NCBI GenBank assembly: GCA_037367405.1
Contig: JAZKJV010009784.1
Location: 1 to 64,000, forward strand
Source of the DNA: Ottelia alismoides
Taxonomy: Eukaryota > Streptophyta > Magnoliopsida > Alismatales > Hydrocharitaceae
DNA length: 64,000 nucleotides
Reading direction: 5' to 3'
Part shown: piece after piece, positions 12,700 to 24,731 of the stretch
Layout of the letters: each line of letters begins with the position of its first letter
Numbering within the stretch: position 1 is the stretch's first letter
Position numbers and translations under genes: made by a program
The notes under the pieces: generated by a model
Told to the model about the DNA's origin: nothing
Seen by the model: the letters and a program-made list of their open reading frames with translations, nothing else
The model's database searches: none

Positions 12700-12960
12700 C
12701 AGGTGTTGTGGAGATTCTAAAAAACTTGACTGTTGAATTTCCATTGATGAAAGACATGGAATACATGCCTGCATTGAAGAAGTGATTGAAAGAAGCATGT
12801 GTCAACAAACACCGGTCGAACAACAATAATAGACATTGGCTTGTTGAAAAGCATGTCCTCACCATGGCTACAATTGTAGCCATCAACAATCATCTTGAAA
12901 AGAAATCTAACAAACGAGCACCATTAATCAGATGCTGGATTTTGACCAGATTATCAAGCG
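12700..12960 (+). pseudogene. Athila-type gag-protease linker
   Basis: The translation around 12708-12800 reads ILKNLTVEFPLMKDMEYMPA and leads into a KEACVNKHR segment. This matches the conserved Athila stretch before the protease, where a hydrophobic ...VNIPLLDAIKQIP... segment is followed by a cell of basic residues. Stops at about 12783 and near 12828 break it. Confidence 0.6.
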
Positions 12961-13345
12961 AACACTTCTTGATAATGATTCTTCAATCAACCTCATGCCT
13001 TCCTCATTCCTCACAAAATTTGTTCTAGGACTGCTTAAGCCGACATGTATGATCCTTCAATTCCCTGATTGATCGATCAAGCGACCCCGAGGTTTGTTGG
13101 AGGAAGTTGTCATAACAATGAATACGATGAAGTTTCATATTGTTTTTGTAGTCCTTGATATGGAATTTCTTCTACTCCAAAACCTAATTATTCTTGGCCG
13201 AGCTTTATTGCAAACTGTAGAGGTTGTGGTTGACTATGGGTTTGGTAAGATCATGTTATGCCTGAGCAGCAAGAAAGTAACAATGGAAATGGTCACTGAC
13301 CAAAGGTTATGTCTTGTGAAGGTCAAACATAACCATATGATGTAG
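12961..13345 (+). pseudogene. Retroviral-type aspartic protease domain, Athila
   Basis: The domain starts with the catalytic region LLDNDSSINLMPSSF at about 12967-13010, equivalent to the L-D-x-G-(A/S)-S-x-N motif, here with N in place of the usual second residue. It continues through LKPTCMILQFPD and SIKRPRGLLEEVV to LIILGRALLQT at about 13185-13215, the end motif of the fold. The frame is nearly intact: one TGA near 13068 interrupts it. The enzyme would cleave Gag-Pol. The substitution and the stop argue against activity. Confidence 0.85.
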
Positions 13346-13939
13346 ACTGTGACTTTATTGCAGAGGATGCAGAATTTTCTTTGAATGACACATGGGTTCA
13401 GGAAATCCTCTCTCTATAGAAGGACCTAGAAAGCACAATGTTTACATACTCCGATGTATTTGGGAGACAAAATATCACTTGATGATGGGACCTTTGAGGT
13501 AGAAGATTCACGCCTATCCGAACATGACGAATTCAATGATGATTTGTTTGGCACATTGTCAGCTGAACCACTAGTGACTGAGGTGAGCAGCACCTCCAAA
13601 ATTATGGCAGATCATCCACCTACCAGTTCAGTTTCTGAAGTGATTGAGAAGCAGGAAAATAACAAGAGTTAAGAACACTTACGACATGCCTCAAGTATGC
13701 TTTCCTTAAAGGTGCAAAGAACATGTATCCGGTCATCATCAATAGCTGGCTGACCCTATATCAGGAATCTTGACTACTCGAGGTTCTAGAGAAAAATTGC
13801 AAGTCACTAGTTTGGCACGTATAAGACCTTTGTTAGATAAATCCTTCTCTCTGTTCACACCTGAACATCATATCTATTTGGATGATGATGCCAAGTCATC
13901 TTGAGAATGGCAAAGAAGATTAAACCCTAAATTGCAGGA

Positions 13940-14790
13940 CATCATCTGAAGGAAATCACGAAATGGTGTGACGCAGGCTTCATTTACCCCATCTTCAATT
14001 CAAAATGGGTGAGCCCCTTGCATATAGTTCCGAAGAATTATGGGCTTACTGTGGTTACAAATGAAAGGGAAGATTTCTACTCGGGTACCAACATCCTTGT
14101 GTGTATGTGTGTGTTGATTACCACCACCTCAATGTTATAATGAAGAATGACCACTTTCCCTTGCCATTTATTGATCAAGTTCTAGAAAATTGGTAAGCAA
14201 GGACTTCTTCTACATTTTGGATGGGTATTCTAGGTATAACAAAGTGGCAATCGCCCCATAGAACCAAAAGAAAACTACCTTCACTTGCTCGTTTGGAACT
14301 TATGCTTTTAGGAGAATGCCCTTTGGTCTGTGCAATGCACCTGCCATATTTCAGAGATGCATGCTTGTAGTTTTCGTTCATATGGTTAGCAGTTTTCTCT
14401 ATTTGTTTGTAGAAGAATTCTCTATTGTGGTGATAGCTTCGATTCTTGTCTAAAACATCTAGATAGAGTACTTCTGAAATGCTGAGAAGCCAATCTAGCA
14501 CTGTCTTAGGAAAAAAGCCACTTTATGGTCACTAAAGGGATTTTACTGGGCCACGTCATTTCCAAGCATGGCATGGAAGTCGAACTAGCAAAGGTGGATG
14601 TTATTACTAATCTTGAGCCACCTCATAATGTTAAAAATGTGAGGTCATTCTGGGAGCATTTGGGTTTCTACATACATTTCATCAAAGATTTCAGTCGCAT
14701 CGCCTGACCTCTAACTAAATTATTATGCAAGGATAATGAGTTTCATGTTGATTAGTTGGTTATCATTTCTTTCAATTAATAGAAGGAGAT
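13940..14790 (+). pseudogene. pol: Reverse transcriptase domain, Athila
   Basis: Recognisable blocks in order are WCDAGFIYPIFNSKWVSPLH (about 13966-14025), NDHFPLPFIDQVLE (about 14147-14188), ILDGYSRYNKVAIAP with the first catalytic Asp (about 14213), [19 protein letters not shown] (about 14308-14365), HFMVTKGILLGHVISKHGME (about 14520-14580) and FYIHFIKDFSRIA (about 14668-14705). The second catalytic motif, FMDDFS in active relatives, reads FVEEFS at about 14409-14426, so both aspartates are replaced. Several stops and two frameshifts occur. The order and wording match Athila rather than chromoviruses. Confidence 0.9.
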
Positions 14791-14799
14791 AATCAATCA

Positions 14800-15200
14800 A
14801 GATCCTATCCTACAGCTGTCGTATTGGTCTCTACCCTTTGAGATCATGACGGATTCATCGGCTTTTGCAGTTGGGGTTGTGTTAGGACAATGGAAAGACA
14901 AAGTGCCCTATGCCATTCACTATGCTAGCAAGATATTAGATGAAGCACACCGAAATTCTACTGTTATAGAGAAAGAGTTGCTGGCCGTGTTTTTTGCCCT
15001 TGAGAATTTCAGATCTTATATACTTAGATCTAAAGTCATCATCTACACTAACCACTCTGTTATTTGGTACCTACAACAGAATAAGGATGTGAAGATCAAA
15101 TTGATCGGATGGATCATTCTCCTCCATTAGTTGAACCTGTAGATCAAAGATAAACTTGGAGTTTAAAACGTGGTAGTAGATCACCTCTCTAGAATAGAGT
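14800..15200 (+). pseudogene. RNase H domain, Athila
   Basis: The frame from about 14807 reads SYWSLPFEIMTDSSAFAVGV, then LGQWKDKVPY, HYASKILDEAHRN, EKELLAVFFALENFRSYI and VIIYTNHSVIWYLQQ. These are the usual RT-linked RNase H blocks, with Asp of TDSS, Glu of EKELLA and TNHS in place of TDH. It is open for more than 90 codons and then broken by a TAG at 15128. A VVDHLSR end motif follows at about 15173-15195. It removed RNA from the RNA-DNA hybrid. Confidence 0.9.
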
Positions 15201-15249
15201 ATCAAGAACCTCTACTGAGCAATGCACTCATCACAGACACCTTTTCTAG

Positions 15250-16622
15250 ATGAGTTGATTCTCTCCCTTGGTATGTTGATATTATGAACTACCTTTTCTA
15301 GAGTGTAGTCCCACAAGATTGGATTAAGATCAAGAAGGACAAGATCTTGTCCACAATCTGTTTCTACCAATGGGAAGACCCAATCTTATTCAGGGAAGGA
15401 GCATATTGTATTTGGCGTCGGTGTATCCTTCATAAGGATCAACATAGTGTCCTCAGGCACTATCGCTCACTTTAATCTTGTGGACAACACTCTATAGAAA
15501 TAACGATAGAAAAGTATTGTAGTGTGGCCTTTAGTTGCCGAAACTATTCAAGGATGCAGCAAGATATGTCAAAGGCTATGTTGACTGTCAGAAAATGGGA
15601 GGAACCCTCATAGATATAGAGTCGATGCCCCTAAAATTCATTCAAATTTAAGATGTATTCAATTCTTAGGCATCGATTTCATGGTACCTTTTCCCAACAA
15701 TCTTGGATTTGAGCACATCCTTCTTGTTGTTGATTATGCGAGTCGTTGGTTTGAAGCTATTGCCACCCGAGTCGCTAATAGTTGTACATTTTCTCAGTTT
15801 CTAAGAGAGAATATAATTTCATAGTTTGGTATACCAAAGATTGTGATATCAGCAGTGGGTAGTCACTTCCTCGATAGAGAAGTCAAGAAATTAACACATA
15901 AGTATGAGATTGAGCACCGAGTCTGTTGTCCTTATCATCCTCAGATCAATGGCATGACAGAGTTGTCAAACAGAGAAATCAAGACAATATTGCAGAAGCT
16001 TGCAAGGCCCTATAAAAAGAACTGTTCCCAACTCTTAGACTCTGACCTTTAGGCATACATGACTGCCTACAAGCCTCTCTTTGACATGTTGCCCTATCGT
16101 CTTGTGTAGGAAAGCCATGCCATATTCCCATCGAACTAAGTCACAGATCTTTATGGGTAGCCAACATTACAATCTAGACTCATAGAAAGGTGGTCAACAG
16201 AGAAAAGTGGATCTCAACAGGATCCTGGAATTCCGAAACTATGCTTATGATAATAACTTGATGTGCAAGGAGAATGTTAAATGTTGGCATGACCGGCACA
16301 ACAGATGAAAGACCTTCGAGACTGGACAGAAAATGTCGTTATTTGATGTAATATTGAAGATATTCTTGGGCAAATTAAAGAGTAAAGGACATGGTCATTC
16401 AGAGTAAAAGAAGTGCATGACAATGGAACCATCTTAATATCATATTTGTCACCTAATGCACAACCTATTGTCATCAATGGTCAGTTATTGAAGTCGTACC
16501 TTGAGCATGACACTTTATTGGTCGTTGTCGACTCACTTCAAGTGATCTTCAATGGTGCACCCTCCACAACGACATCAACATCAAAAGATTCAGATAATTC
16601 TCCTCTAAAACTATTTCATTAG
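15250..16622 (+). pseudogene. Integrase, Athila
   Basis: The remnant begins with PWYVDIMNYL at about 15268-15297. The zinc-binding part is scrambled. The catalytic core is read in fragments: the FLxxDFMVPFPN-like region near 15665, then GSHFLDREVKKLTHKYEIEH and CPYHPQINGMTELSNREIK at 15858-15990, where the second catalytic residue of the DDE triad falls. The C-terminal part has TGQKMSLFDVILKIFLGKLK at about 16321-16380 and the closing frame NAQPIVINGQLLKSYLEHD at about 16455-16512, stopping at 16620. Stops at about 16050 and 16108 and several frameshifts make it inactive. Confidence 0.85.
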
Positions 16623-16810
16623 TTTTCCTTTCTTTCTTCTTTTCTTCTTTTATTTCTTCTATTTATTTTTATTTTACTTCTTTCTTTCATTCCTTTCAAT
16701 CATCATTGTTATACTTAAGAATGATTCATCCAAAGTAGTGAAGGGATGAGTGAGTCCCACTGTTCTTTCTTTGATCCTTCATCTGTCTCCTCTCTTGTTG
16801 ATATTCTTGT

Positions 16811-17080
16811 CTATACTTAGGGATATTTACCGAAAGTGTAGGGGGAGACAAGATGAGTCATTGATCTGTTTATTCCCACCCTCAACCCTCCCTGCATGTT
16901 CATACACCTGCTATACATAGGATCATTTCATTCCAAGTATGGGGGATGGTTGACTTCTCATTCATTTCATTCTTTACTCATCAATCATTGTAGTATAGGC
17001 TCTTTTATACTTATTTTGAGTTATGTCTTTTTTTCTCTTCGATCTATGAAGACGTGGCTCAAGCTAAGTATGGGGGGGCA
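16811..17080 (+). repeat. Array of three polypurine-tract-like modules
   Basis: The cores AAGTGTAGGGGG (16834), AAGTATGGGGG (16935) and TAAGTATGGGGGGG (17065) are spaced about 101 and 131 bases apart. Each is preceded by a related pyrimidine-rich lead with TATACTTAGG or TATACATAGG. They correspond one to one to the modules at 389-625. Confidence 0.75.
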
Positions 17081-18999
17081 TATATACGTTGCATATACTC
17101 AGCCATAACTCGTACTGTTGTATTTTCAATAAGTATAGTTAAAATACAATTAATTAATTGTAAGTAAACAATAGTATAAAACTCATTAATATTCATTGTA
17201 TATAATGATTAATAAGTAAGGTAAAAGTATTTTGTAAAATGTTTGAAAAATGGTTGGAAATTTTATTTAAAAAAATTGAAACTATTTAAGAAAGATTTTG
17301 GAAAAACAAATTCAACCTTTGTAAAAATGTTTTGTTTGTAAACATTTCTTTTCTCTATGTGAATAAAATTATTTGGAAATCTATTTGTAAATGTTTGAAA
17401 AATGGTTACAAAAATATTTTGAAAAGAATCTATACATATTGTATGAAAAATCTTTACAAAATGATTTTCAAATTTTTTAAATGTTTCTAAAAATTATTTG
17501 TCGAATTAGTTTGCAAAATAAAGTTTTAAATATTTAGAAAATGCTTTCAAATAGTTTTGAGAATTATATATAGAATTCAAGTAATATAATTCTTTAAATT
17601 TAGACTGAAACTTGTGAATAACCAACTAGTGTAAATTCTTAAATTCCAACTCTTGTAAATACCAAAGAAGCACTCCCTGTAAATATCTTTACATATTTCT
17701 CTTCTTAAAAATATATTTTTTTGAAAAAGCCCTGAAAATTTGAAAAATTAAAAGTCCCAAAATATCTGTAATTTTTTTCTCAAAATTAAATAAAATTTGC
17801 AAAACTTTTTCAAAAATCCATAAAAAGTTCAAAGCCCAAAAATTGCATTACAAAAGTATTTTATTTATATTGTATATAGAATTTACATTTTTCAAATTGA
17901 TGTTGATAATAGAACTAGTCTAAATAAAATCGAAAGATTGGAGCTTGGTTGGACTTTAATCCACTTAATCACATGAACTTAATAGGAACTGGAATTGAGG
18001 CACTTCATGTCTGCTAGACTTAATTATTTGAGAACAAGAGACTTGGTTCAATGTCATCTTAAATTCCTAAGTATAATATTTCGTAACACACACATGACTC
18101 GTTAATAATGACCTAGCTTGCACACCTACACCTCGCACATAGCTCACCTCAGTTGAAGTAGTATAGGGCTATATTTGCCGACATGAGACACAAGCCAATG
18201 GAAATATCAGAAGTCACGTATCTATGGCCTTTGTACCCCAATATAATCCAATAGACATGAGGTCTAATGACAGAAGTTATGGGTTGCAACAATACTTCAA
18301 AAGAGGGATAGTCTACTAGATCAAAAGGAAAAAGTCCATATGTAAATGCTACTATATATAGTATTCAAAATGCAATAAAAACTCCAAAAAAGTGGACAAG
18401 ACTGAATGAAAATAAAATGCTACCATATATGTATATATTTGTATAGCCAATAAGCAAGCTTGTGATTCAAAATCCAATATCCAACCTACAACCGGATGAC
18501 TTGGAAACACTAGTTAAGCATCCCAGGATAGGTAGCAACACTGGCTACCATCCATTCTTCTCTTGACCTCTTCTTCTTGAGTCAGTAGTACCTGAACATA
18601 AAAGGGAATACCTTGCTTCTAGAGGAATGAGTTGTTGGGTTGGGTAATTAGGGTCACCATGTTGGAGAAGACTTTCATTTACCGCTTTAGCCGAGGAGAG
18701 CTACCTATCGCACACACTGTCCAAGATAGATTCATAGTCGTAAGGGTTTGCGTATGAGTTGACTTGTTCTTACGTGGCTATTTAGGAGACTTGAGCAGGG
18801 TTTTGTAACTCTTAAAGGTAGTTGCGTTTCAATTCTGATTCTCAATTAAGGTTCCGACCAAACTTAATTTCCAAATGTATGATTGAGCCCCAAACTATGA
18901 TTTTATGAAGACACGTTTGAAAGTCAAAATCAATCCAAGTTCTTTCTTTTTCTTTTTTTAATTTTCTACACTTATTAAGAATAATTGTTTGCTAGGACA

Positions 19000-19021
19000 A
19001 ACAAAGGCAATTATAGCGAGA
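19000..19021 (+). promoter_or_regulatory. Polypurine tract of the main Athila-like element, decayed
   Basis: A GACAAACAAAGGCAATTATA stretch and a short GCGAGA precede the LTR start TGATGAATC at 19022. The match to the 2594-2611 tract is partial. Confidence 0.6.
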
Positions 19022-19176
19022 TGATGAATCTCCATTTCATCACCTTTATTCTTTCATTTTGGCCTTCATTCCCTAGTGAAATGCATGTAAATATCATTAC
19101 TTTTCCTAAAATAACATCCATTATTTAGTGTATTAATATTGTATAAAATGCAGTATTTCAAGCCAAAATATTTCAT
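19022..19176 (+). mobile_element. Family A LTR, first 155 bases only
   Basis: TGATGAATCTCCATTTCATC and the following bases match the start of the LTR at 2612 closely, including CACCTTTATTCT and the GTAAATAnCATnA block. It is cut off at about 19176 where family C sequence begins. This is the 3' LTR of the element whose primer site is at 7868. Confidence 0.8.
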
Positions 19177-21690
19177 TGATGAAACCACATGATCAACAAA
19201 AACTTCTTGGATCATTATATCTAGCGACATTATAGATAAAGGAATACCTCTTCTAGTGTGGTTGTGATCGAGTATCTAAGAGAACATACCTACTGTCTCA
19301 AGTCCGGTCTATCGGAGGAGACGCTTGCAAGCACAGAGATGAGTCGTGTGTTTCTCGTAATCCAAGTAGATGTTCCAATCAATGGATCTTCTGCGTCTCA
19401 CGAGATCGAATTGCTTATTCATGAGCAAGACGCTCCAAAGAAGATGGAGACCCAAGAGCCGTCAAATCGGCAACAAAACGGTGATGCGACGACGAAGGGG
19501 ACCTTCTCTCTATGAGAAGGGTGGACAGTCACTCAAGGAGAGGTAGAAGGGTTGATGTGAGAATGAGAGAGAGAGACGTTGTCGAAGTTATCATCTGAAT
19601 ATCAAGGGGTGTTGCTCTTTATATAGGGTTTTGGGAGTCCATGGATCTCAATCCATGGACAACACAAAATCAATGTATGAGATTGATTTGTATTGATTTC
19701 AATGGCCATGATTTTGTTGTCAAAACCAAGCAATAATTAATTTAATTTAATTTATTAGATAAAGTAATATAATTAATTTTAAAAATTAAATCATTTAATC
19801 TTAGAGATAATGGAGGAAGAGATTGCCTCACCCCTAAAAAGGGGGGATGGCCACCAAGTTCCTTTAGGACAATGTGGTCGTCCACCCTCTTAACTTGGAA
19901 TGAGTAAATATCATTCCAATTCATGAGATTGCATAATCTCATGTAATTTCCAATATTATCCCACATAAATAATTCATAATTATCTTGTGAAGATTGCAAT
20001 CATGCCATTGGAATTATGTGAATCTTATTTACTGTCCAAAACAAAATATAATCATATTTTCAATTAATTATCCAATGTGAATCCAATTCACATCGATAAT
20101 TAATCAACAAATATAAATCACAATTAGCCCCTCTCTAATATATTATAAATAACATTTATAATATATATATATATGAATAATTGGATAGTTTTATCCACGT
20201 TATTTATATCCATAATAATTAAATCAAATTTAATTATATTGGATACTCATTCTCATGTATTGAAATAATTTGAATAAAATTCACATTATTCAGGATAATT
20301 CACTCACATTTAATTATCCATTTCTCAATTCTTATATATAATGCATTATTGGAATTATTCTTGAACTCTTTCATGAATAATGCGATTTCTCGACAGATAC
20401 TTGGACATAAGGACATGGCGATTGTACATACCACGTATAGTGACTTGGATATTGAGATCACATCTCAAATCGAGATCTCATGGACCTATCATAGATGCTT
20501 TATATAATCAATGTCACAAATCTAATCTTCTCACTACATCTGAATCTCATTCAGATCAATGTCCAATACTTGGACCAAGATAAGATTACTTCTCTACTAA
20601 GAGGAGTCACTAAAATCCAGACCTATTTCATCTCTCCCTCAAAATGGAAGCATCATGGTTACAAACATTTATGATCCAATCACCCTTAGGTATTCCTAGT
20701 ATATGTACATCATGCATACTGGAAGAACTATGATAAACTCGAAGATATAGTTCAATTTTACACTATCATCGTTTGGGTTTCATCATCAAGTTTCTCATTC
20801 TTGGTCATTGGGAGCATAAATCATACCTTCGAATTCTTGTTATGCTTCTAAAGCACGACGATCGTGCATGGAATTTGATCGGTCCCAATACCTCATGAGT
20901 AATCTAATATCTTCCGTCTCACAAGTGAACATGTATGATCCCTTTGAGAGTTCGTATTACTCATATGCCCTCATATGCACACCATCTCGTCATTGTATAG
21001 ACCTTGGTCAAGACATCAACCTATTGCTACCAAATGCACATACGTAGACATATAGTAACACATCTATCTCCGATCATAGGATGTGTGCCTATATCATGAC
21101 AGTTTACGACATAGGACTTTGGTTATATCGATCTTGTTAAGTCAACTCTTAATCTGACACCTCTGAATCTCTATTCCCATGTAAAGGACCCACATCAAGA
21201 GGTCAGTCAGATATCAACCTAATGAGAAAGGATTATTATCCTACTTAGGCTAGAGATCATATCTTAACAATCATTTGACGGTGCTTGATGAGCCCTCAAT
21301 CTAACTCCTTAGATATCCATCCAAGCACCAGCCTCTATGATTCAATTATTGAATCAACAACTGATGATTATTAAGATGTCCATGGTACGTAACACTAATT
21401 GTACAGAGAACATTATAGTGCATTTATTCATTTTATTTTAGAAAGGGAATGAAAGAGTCAATAACTTTATTTAATCTAACATTTATTGTAAGAATGGTTC
21501 CGGGCGCACATGGCTAACATCATGAACGCTTGCCGGAGTCAAAGAACCATTCAAGAGCAAGCCTCTACTATGGTAGATGCTTGTTAGAGCTATTTAAACC
21601 AATAGACCTCATTCACTCCTCATATTAATGTTGGGACATGTCACCGAATCATACATACACATCTTGACTTGATCTTAAGATATAACATGG
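19177..21690 (-). mobile_element. Ty1/copia family C fragment: LTR plus adjoining internal end
   Basis: The LTR part (19177-21522) aligns with 37046-39593 and lacks about the first 115 bases. A TATA box equivalent (TTTATATAGG, reversed) lies at 19618-19627. Beyond the LTR end the likeness to 31590-31680 continues for perhaps 150 bases, so it is not a solo LTR but an LTR with the adjoining 3' internal end. It is clearly older than the pair at 28923/36925: many substitutions, and the 143-residue LTR frame is broken here. No target duplication was found. Confidence 0.8.
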
Positions 21691-21890
21691 TTGAGTAAAC
21701 AAACCGAATGAAGAGGCATGTACCTTATGATTTTCCATACTTGATTGTCCTAAACAGTCATGCTTACATTGATGAGCCCTCATACAACCCATTCAAAGAG
21801 CATACACCTACAGAAAATTGGACCCATCAGCTCGATCAACAAGCCCCCGATGATCCGAGAAATACCCTAATTAATTTGTCAATTTTATGT
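21691..21890 (+). pseudogene. Gag-like fragment, Athila type
   Basis: A 78-codon frame (21708-21944) contains DEPSYNPFKEHTPTENWTHQ followed by LDQQAPDD. This resembles the minus-strand segment at about 45826-45930, where HEQTTDENDDWSNHLDQE is read. Both would belong to the poorly conserved region between gag and protease. The match is short and the call is tentative. Confidence 0.35.
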
Positions 21891-24731
21891 TATAGTAGGG
21901 AAATAGGAGTCAATAAAAAATTAACCACACGAGTGAATAATTAATCAATTTAAGAAATAGCGCTATGTGTTTATTTAACTAAGGCAAGCCCCAAGGTCAA
22001 CTCAAGGAGTCAAAGGAACAACCTAAAACTCAATTGTCAAACTTAATGTACAATTTTCCATTTTTTGGTATTTTTTATGCAAGAAATGAAGAAATTGTAA
22101 TTTTGGTAAAGTTTGAAGACTAAAATGCAAATTTTAACCAAATGATCTTCAAAAATCCTAAAACTTAATCGGAATATGAAAATATGCAAAACTAGGCTAC
22201 TGTATTTTTTATTTCCAGATGCAAAATGAGTTTATTATGAATTAAAAATAATACTATGTGATTTTGAGTAATTTAATTTTAATAAATAGCAAACCTAATT
22301 ATTTCTCAGAAATGAAAATGTCTTATATAGGTATAAATGAGAGGTATCCAAAACCTTTTATTTCCTAAAAATACTAAGTGTACAGTCGATTAAACATCAA
22401 TTACTACGATTACAAAACAATTTATTTTGACATAGATTTGCGTACAAATGCGATGATTTTTAGGCATGTGATAGAGAATGATTAAATGTAATTAGTGATA
22501 TTTTGATAATTATTGGAGAACAAAATAACTTAATGCAAATTAAAGAGAACTCAATGGGTAAAATATAATAATTTCCCCAAACTAATTAAACTAAATCAAG
22601 TACAACTCACAAAAGTAACATTAACCAACAACAATGTAGAGAATAAAATTATCTACAGGTTGTTATTTTTGGACTGAAAATTTGATGCTAAATGATTGTT
22701 CAAATAAATGTACAAATGTACGGCAATTTATGCAATATAGAAAATGAAATTACTAATAAAAAATTCTAATATAACCAAGATATAATTATAGAGTCACAAG
22801 GGGGTCTAGAAATTCTTCTAGCGTTCATGTGTGCAGCACGTGATGCTGACATCATCTGAGAAGGGGATCTCTAATATATTCATTAGAACCGCGGGGGACT
22901 CTACAAATTGCACCCACTCTACATCCTCCTCGCGTGATGGGGCATTGGGTGGCTAACAAAAGAGGGTGAATGGTGTGTTGTTCGGGGTGGGTCTAGGCCT
23001 CCGTAAAGGTAATGTAGGAGAAGGCAAAGGATGATGGTGAGGTGGTCGACTGGTCGAGGGTAGAGGGTTGTGTGATTGGTGGTGGAGGCGACGGGTTGAG
23101 GTTCTAGTCGAGGACAGAGCTAGGGGCTGGTAACCCCAAGATTGTGAAGATGATACTCCTCTAGGGGCGATTAGCGATCATCGACATGTGAAGGGCAAAA
23201 GGTGGCTCGGTCGAGGTTCAATGCGACATTGAGGATGAAGTAGAGCAGGACAGAGAGAAGGTGTTCGAGTTGATGTTAGCAGATAGAGAAGTGATGGGAG
23301 AAGGGAGAAGGATGACTCTTAGGTAGTCAGGGGTGTTGGAATGTGGCCAAGGGTGGATGGCGAGTCAAGGCAGAGGCATTGATCAAAGGTGAATGTTGAT
23401 CTAAGGAGGTGCGAGGGTGTAGCTGATCGAAGGACAAAAGGAGGACAAGCGGAAGAGGAAGAAAGGGAGAATAGAAGCAGCAGAAGATGGGAAGAAGAAG
23501 GAAAAGAGAAAGGGAAAGGGGATCATCTAGAGGTCGCTGAAATGGTGGAGGAGAGGCTCCACTCCATTCTTTGCTCAAGATCCTATCAAGGCTCTACCTA
23601 GGCAGCCACACGAGTAGGGTTACAATAACCAAGGAACCTCGTCGGATCTCTCCTAGGTGTCATGGATCAGCATCGCCCCATGCTCCAAGGCCCGGAGTTG
23701 TCACCAAAGGGAGGAGCGATCTAGACTAATGCCTACTATGAAAGGCATATGCGATCAAAGGAGGGGGAGGGTGAGATTTTGTGGAGGAGAGGTGGGCGAT
23801 GGTTATTCGGAGGAAGCAGAGGGAATCTGTAATAGAGGAGGGTGGCAGCTGGCAATGGTTGCGGGAGAGGGAGTAACAATTGTGGAGGGTGATGGGTGGC
23901 ACGTGTCAAACACGTGCCTGAAGAGGAATGGGAGGGCACGTGTCGCGCACATGCTTGGAAGAGAGAGAGGGGAGAGAGAGGAAAGTAAAAGAGGAAAATA
24001 AATATAAATAAAAGCTAAATAAAATAAAAAATATAATATACTATAATATATGATGAATAAAAGAGGAGTGATACGTGGCTACTCCATGCGTTAACATATG
24101 TCACTCCCAAAAAAATCGAAAATAAAATTAAAAGAAAAAATCCGTAAAAACTAGTTAATAAAGACAAATCAAATAGTGGTATACATGAAAGTTGTTCATC
24201 TCAAAGAGATCTACAACTTTTATGAGGGGATTAAAACTAAAAGAGATCATTTGTACAAAAAGTATTTTTAGAGGTACTCTTTAGATAAAAAATATTGTAT
24301 TTTTGTTATTTTAAATTTTTAAATGCGATAAAAAATCAAGATAAAACTAGATAAAAATAAAATAAATAAATACACAGTAATCTAATTTTTTGGATTTTTA
24401 AAAATTAAGAAAAATAAAAAAATATGTACAAAATATAAAATGTTAATTTTTTTGTATTTTCTTCTAATTTTATAATTTTTATAACTTTTGGTTCTTTATG
24501 TTCAGTTATTTAACGAATTAAAGAATATAACAAAGAAATATTTAGGTCAAAATTAATATTGTTTTTACATAAAATAATAGGCTCAAATAAGGTTAAAAAC
24601 ACAAGTTATTTAATTACATATTTCAAATTTTAGCACATTTAATCAATGCTAATAAATCACTTTTAAGGGATTTAATCAATAACTTATTAAGAGGATTTTG
24701 CTAAGATTTCCATATAAAATAGAAAAAATCA
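21890..24731 (-). mobile_element. Family X Athila-like LTR, first copy
   Basis: The right end (reverse complement TGATTTTTTCTATTTTATATG) and the block at 24060-24240 match the X LTRs ending at 27291 and 49668. Matching parts are the CATGTGTCACTCCC word, the AAAATTAAAAGAAAA run and the hairpin near 24186-24222. A GC- and purine-rich middle lies at about 22800-24000. The left border is uncertain. No coding signal is kept between copies. Confidence 0.65.

Larger units (their letters stand above)
16623..19021 (+). mobile_element. Post-integrase 3' untranslated region of the main Athila-like element
   Basis: About 2.4 kb follow the integrase stop with no envelope-like frame, although many Athila elements carry one. 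It contains a pyrimidine-rich stretch at about 16620-16690, the module array at 16811-17080 and a long AT-rich part. The last 700 bases parallel 1900-2611 and, reversed, 63683-64000. Confidence 0.75.

Noticed and set aside
12397..12889. Overlapping minus-strand frames of 115-133 codons.
   Set aside because: They are antisense to gag-protease linker sequence that is recognisable on the plus strand.
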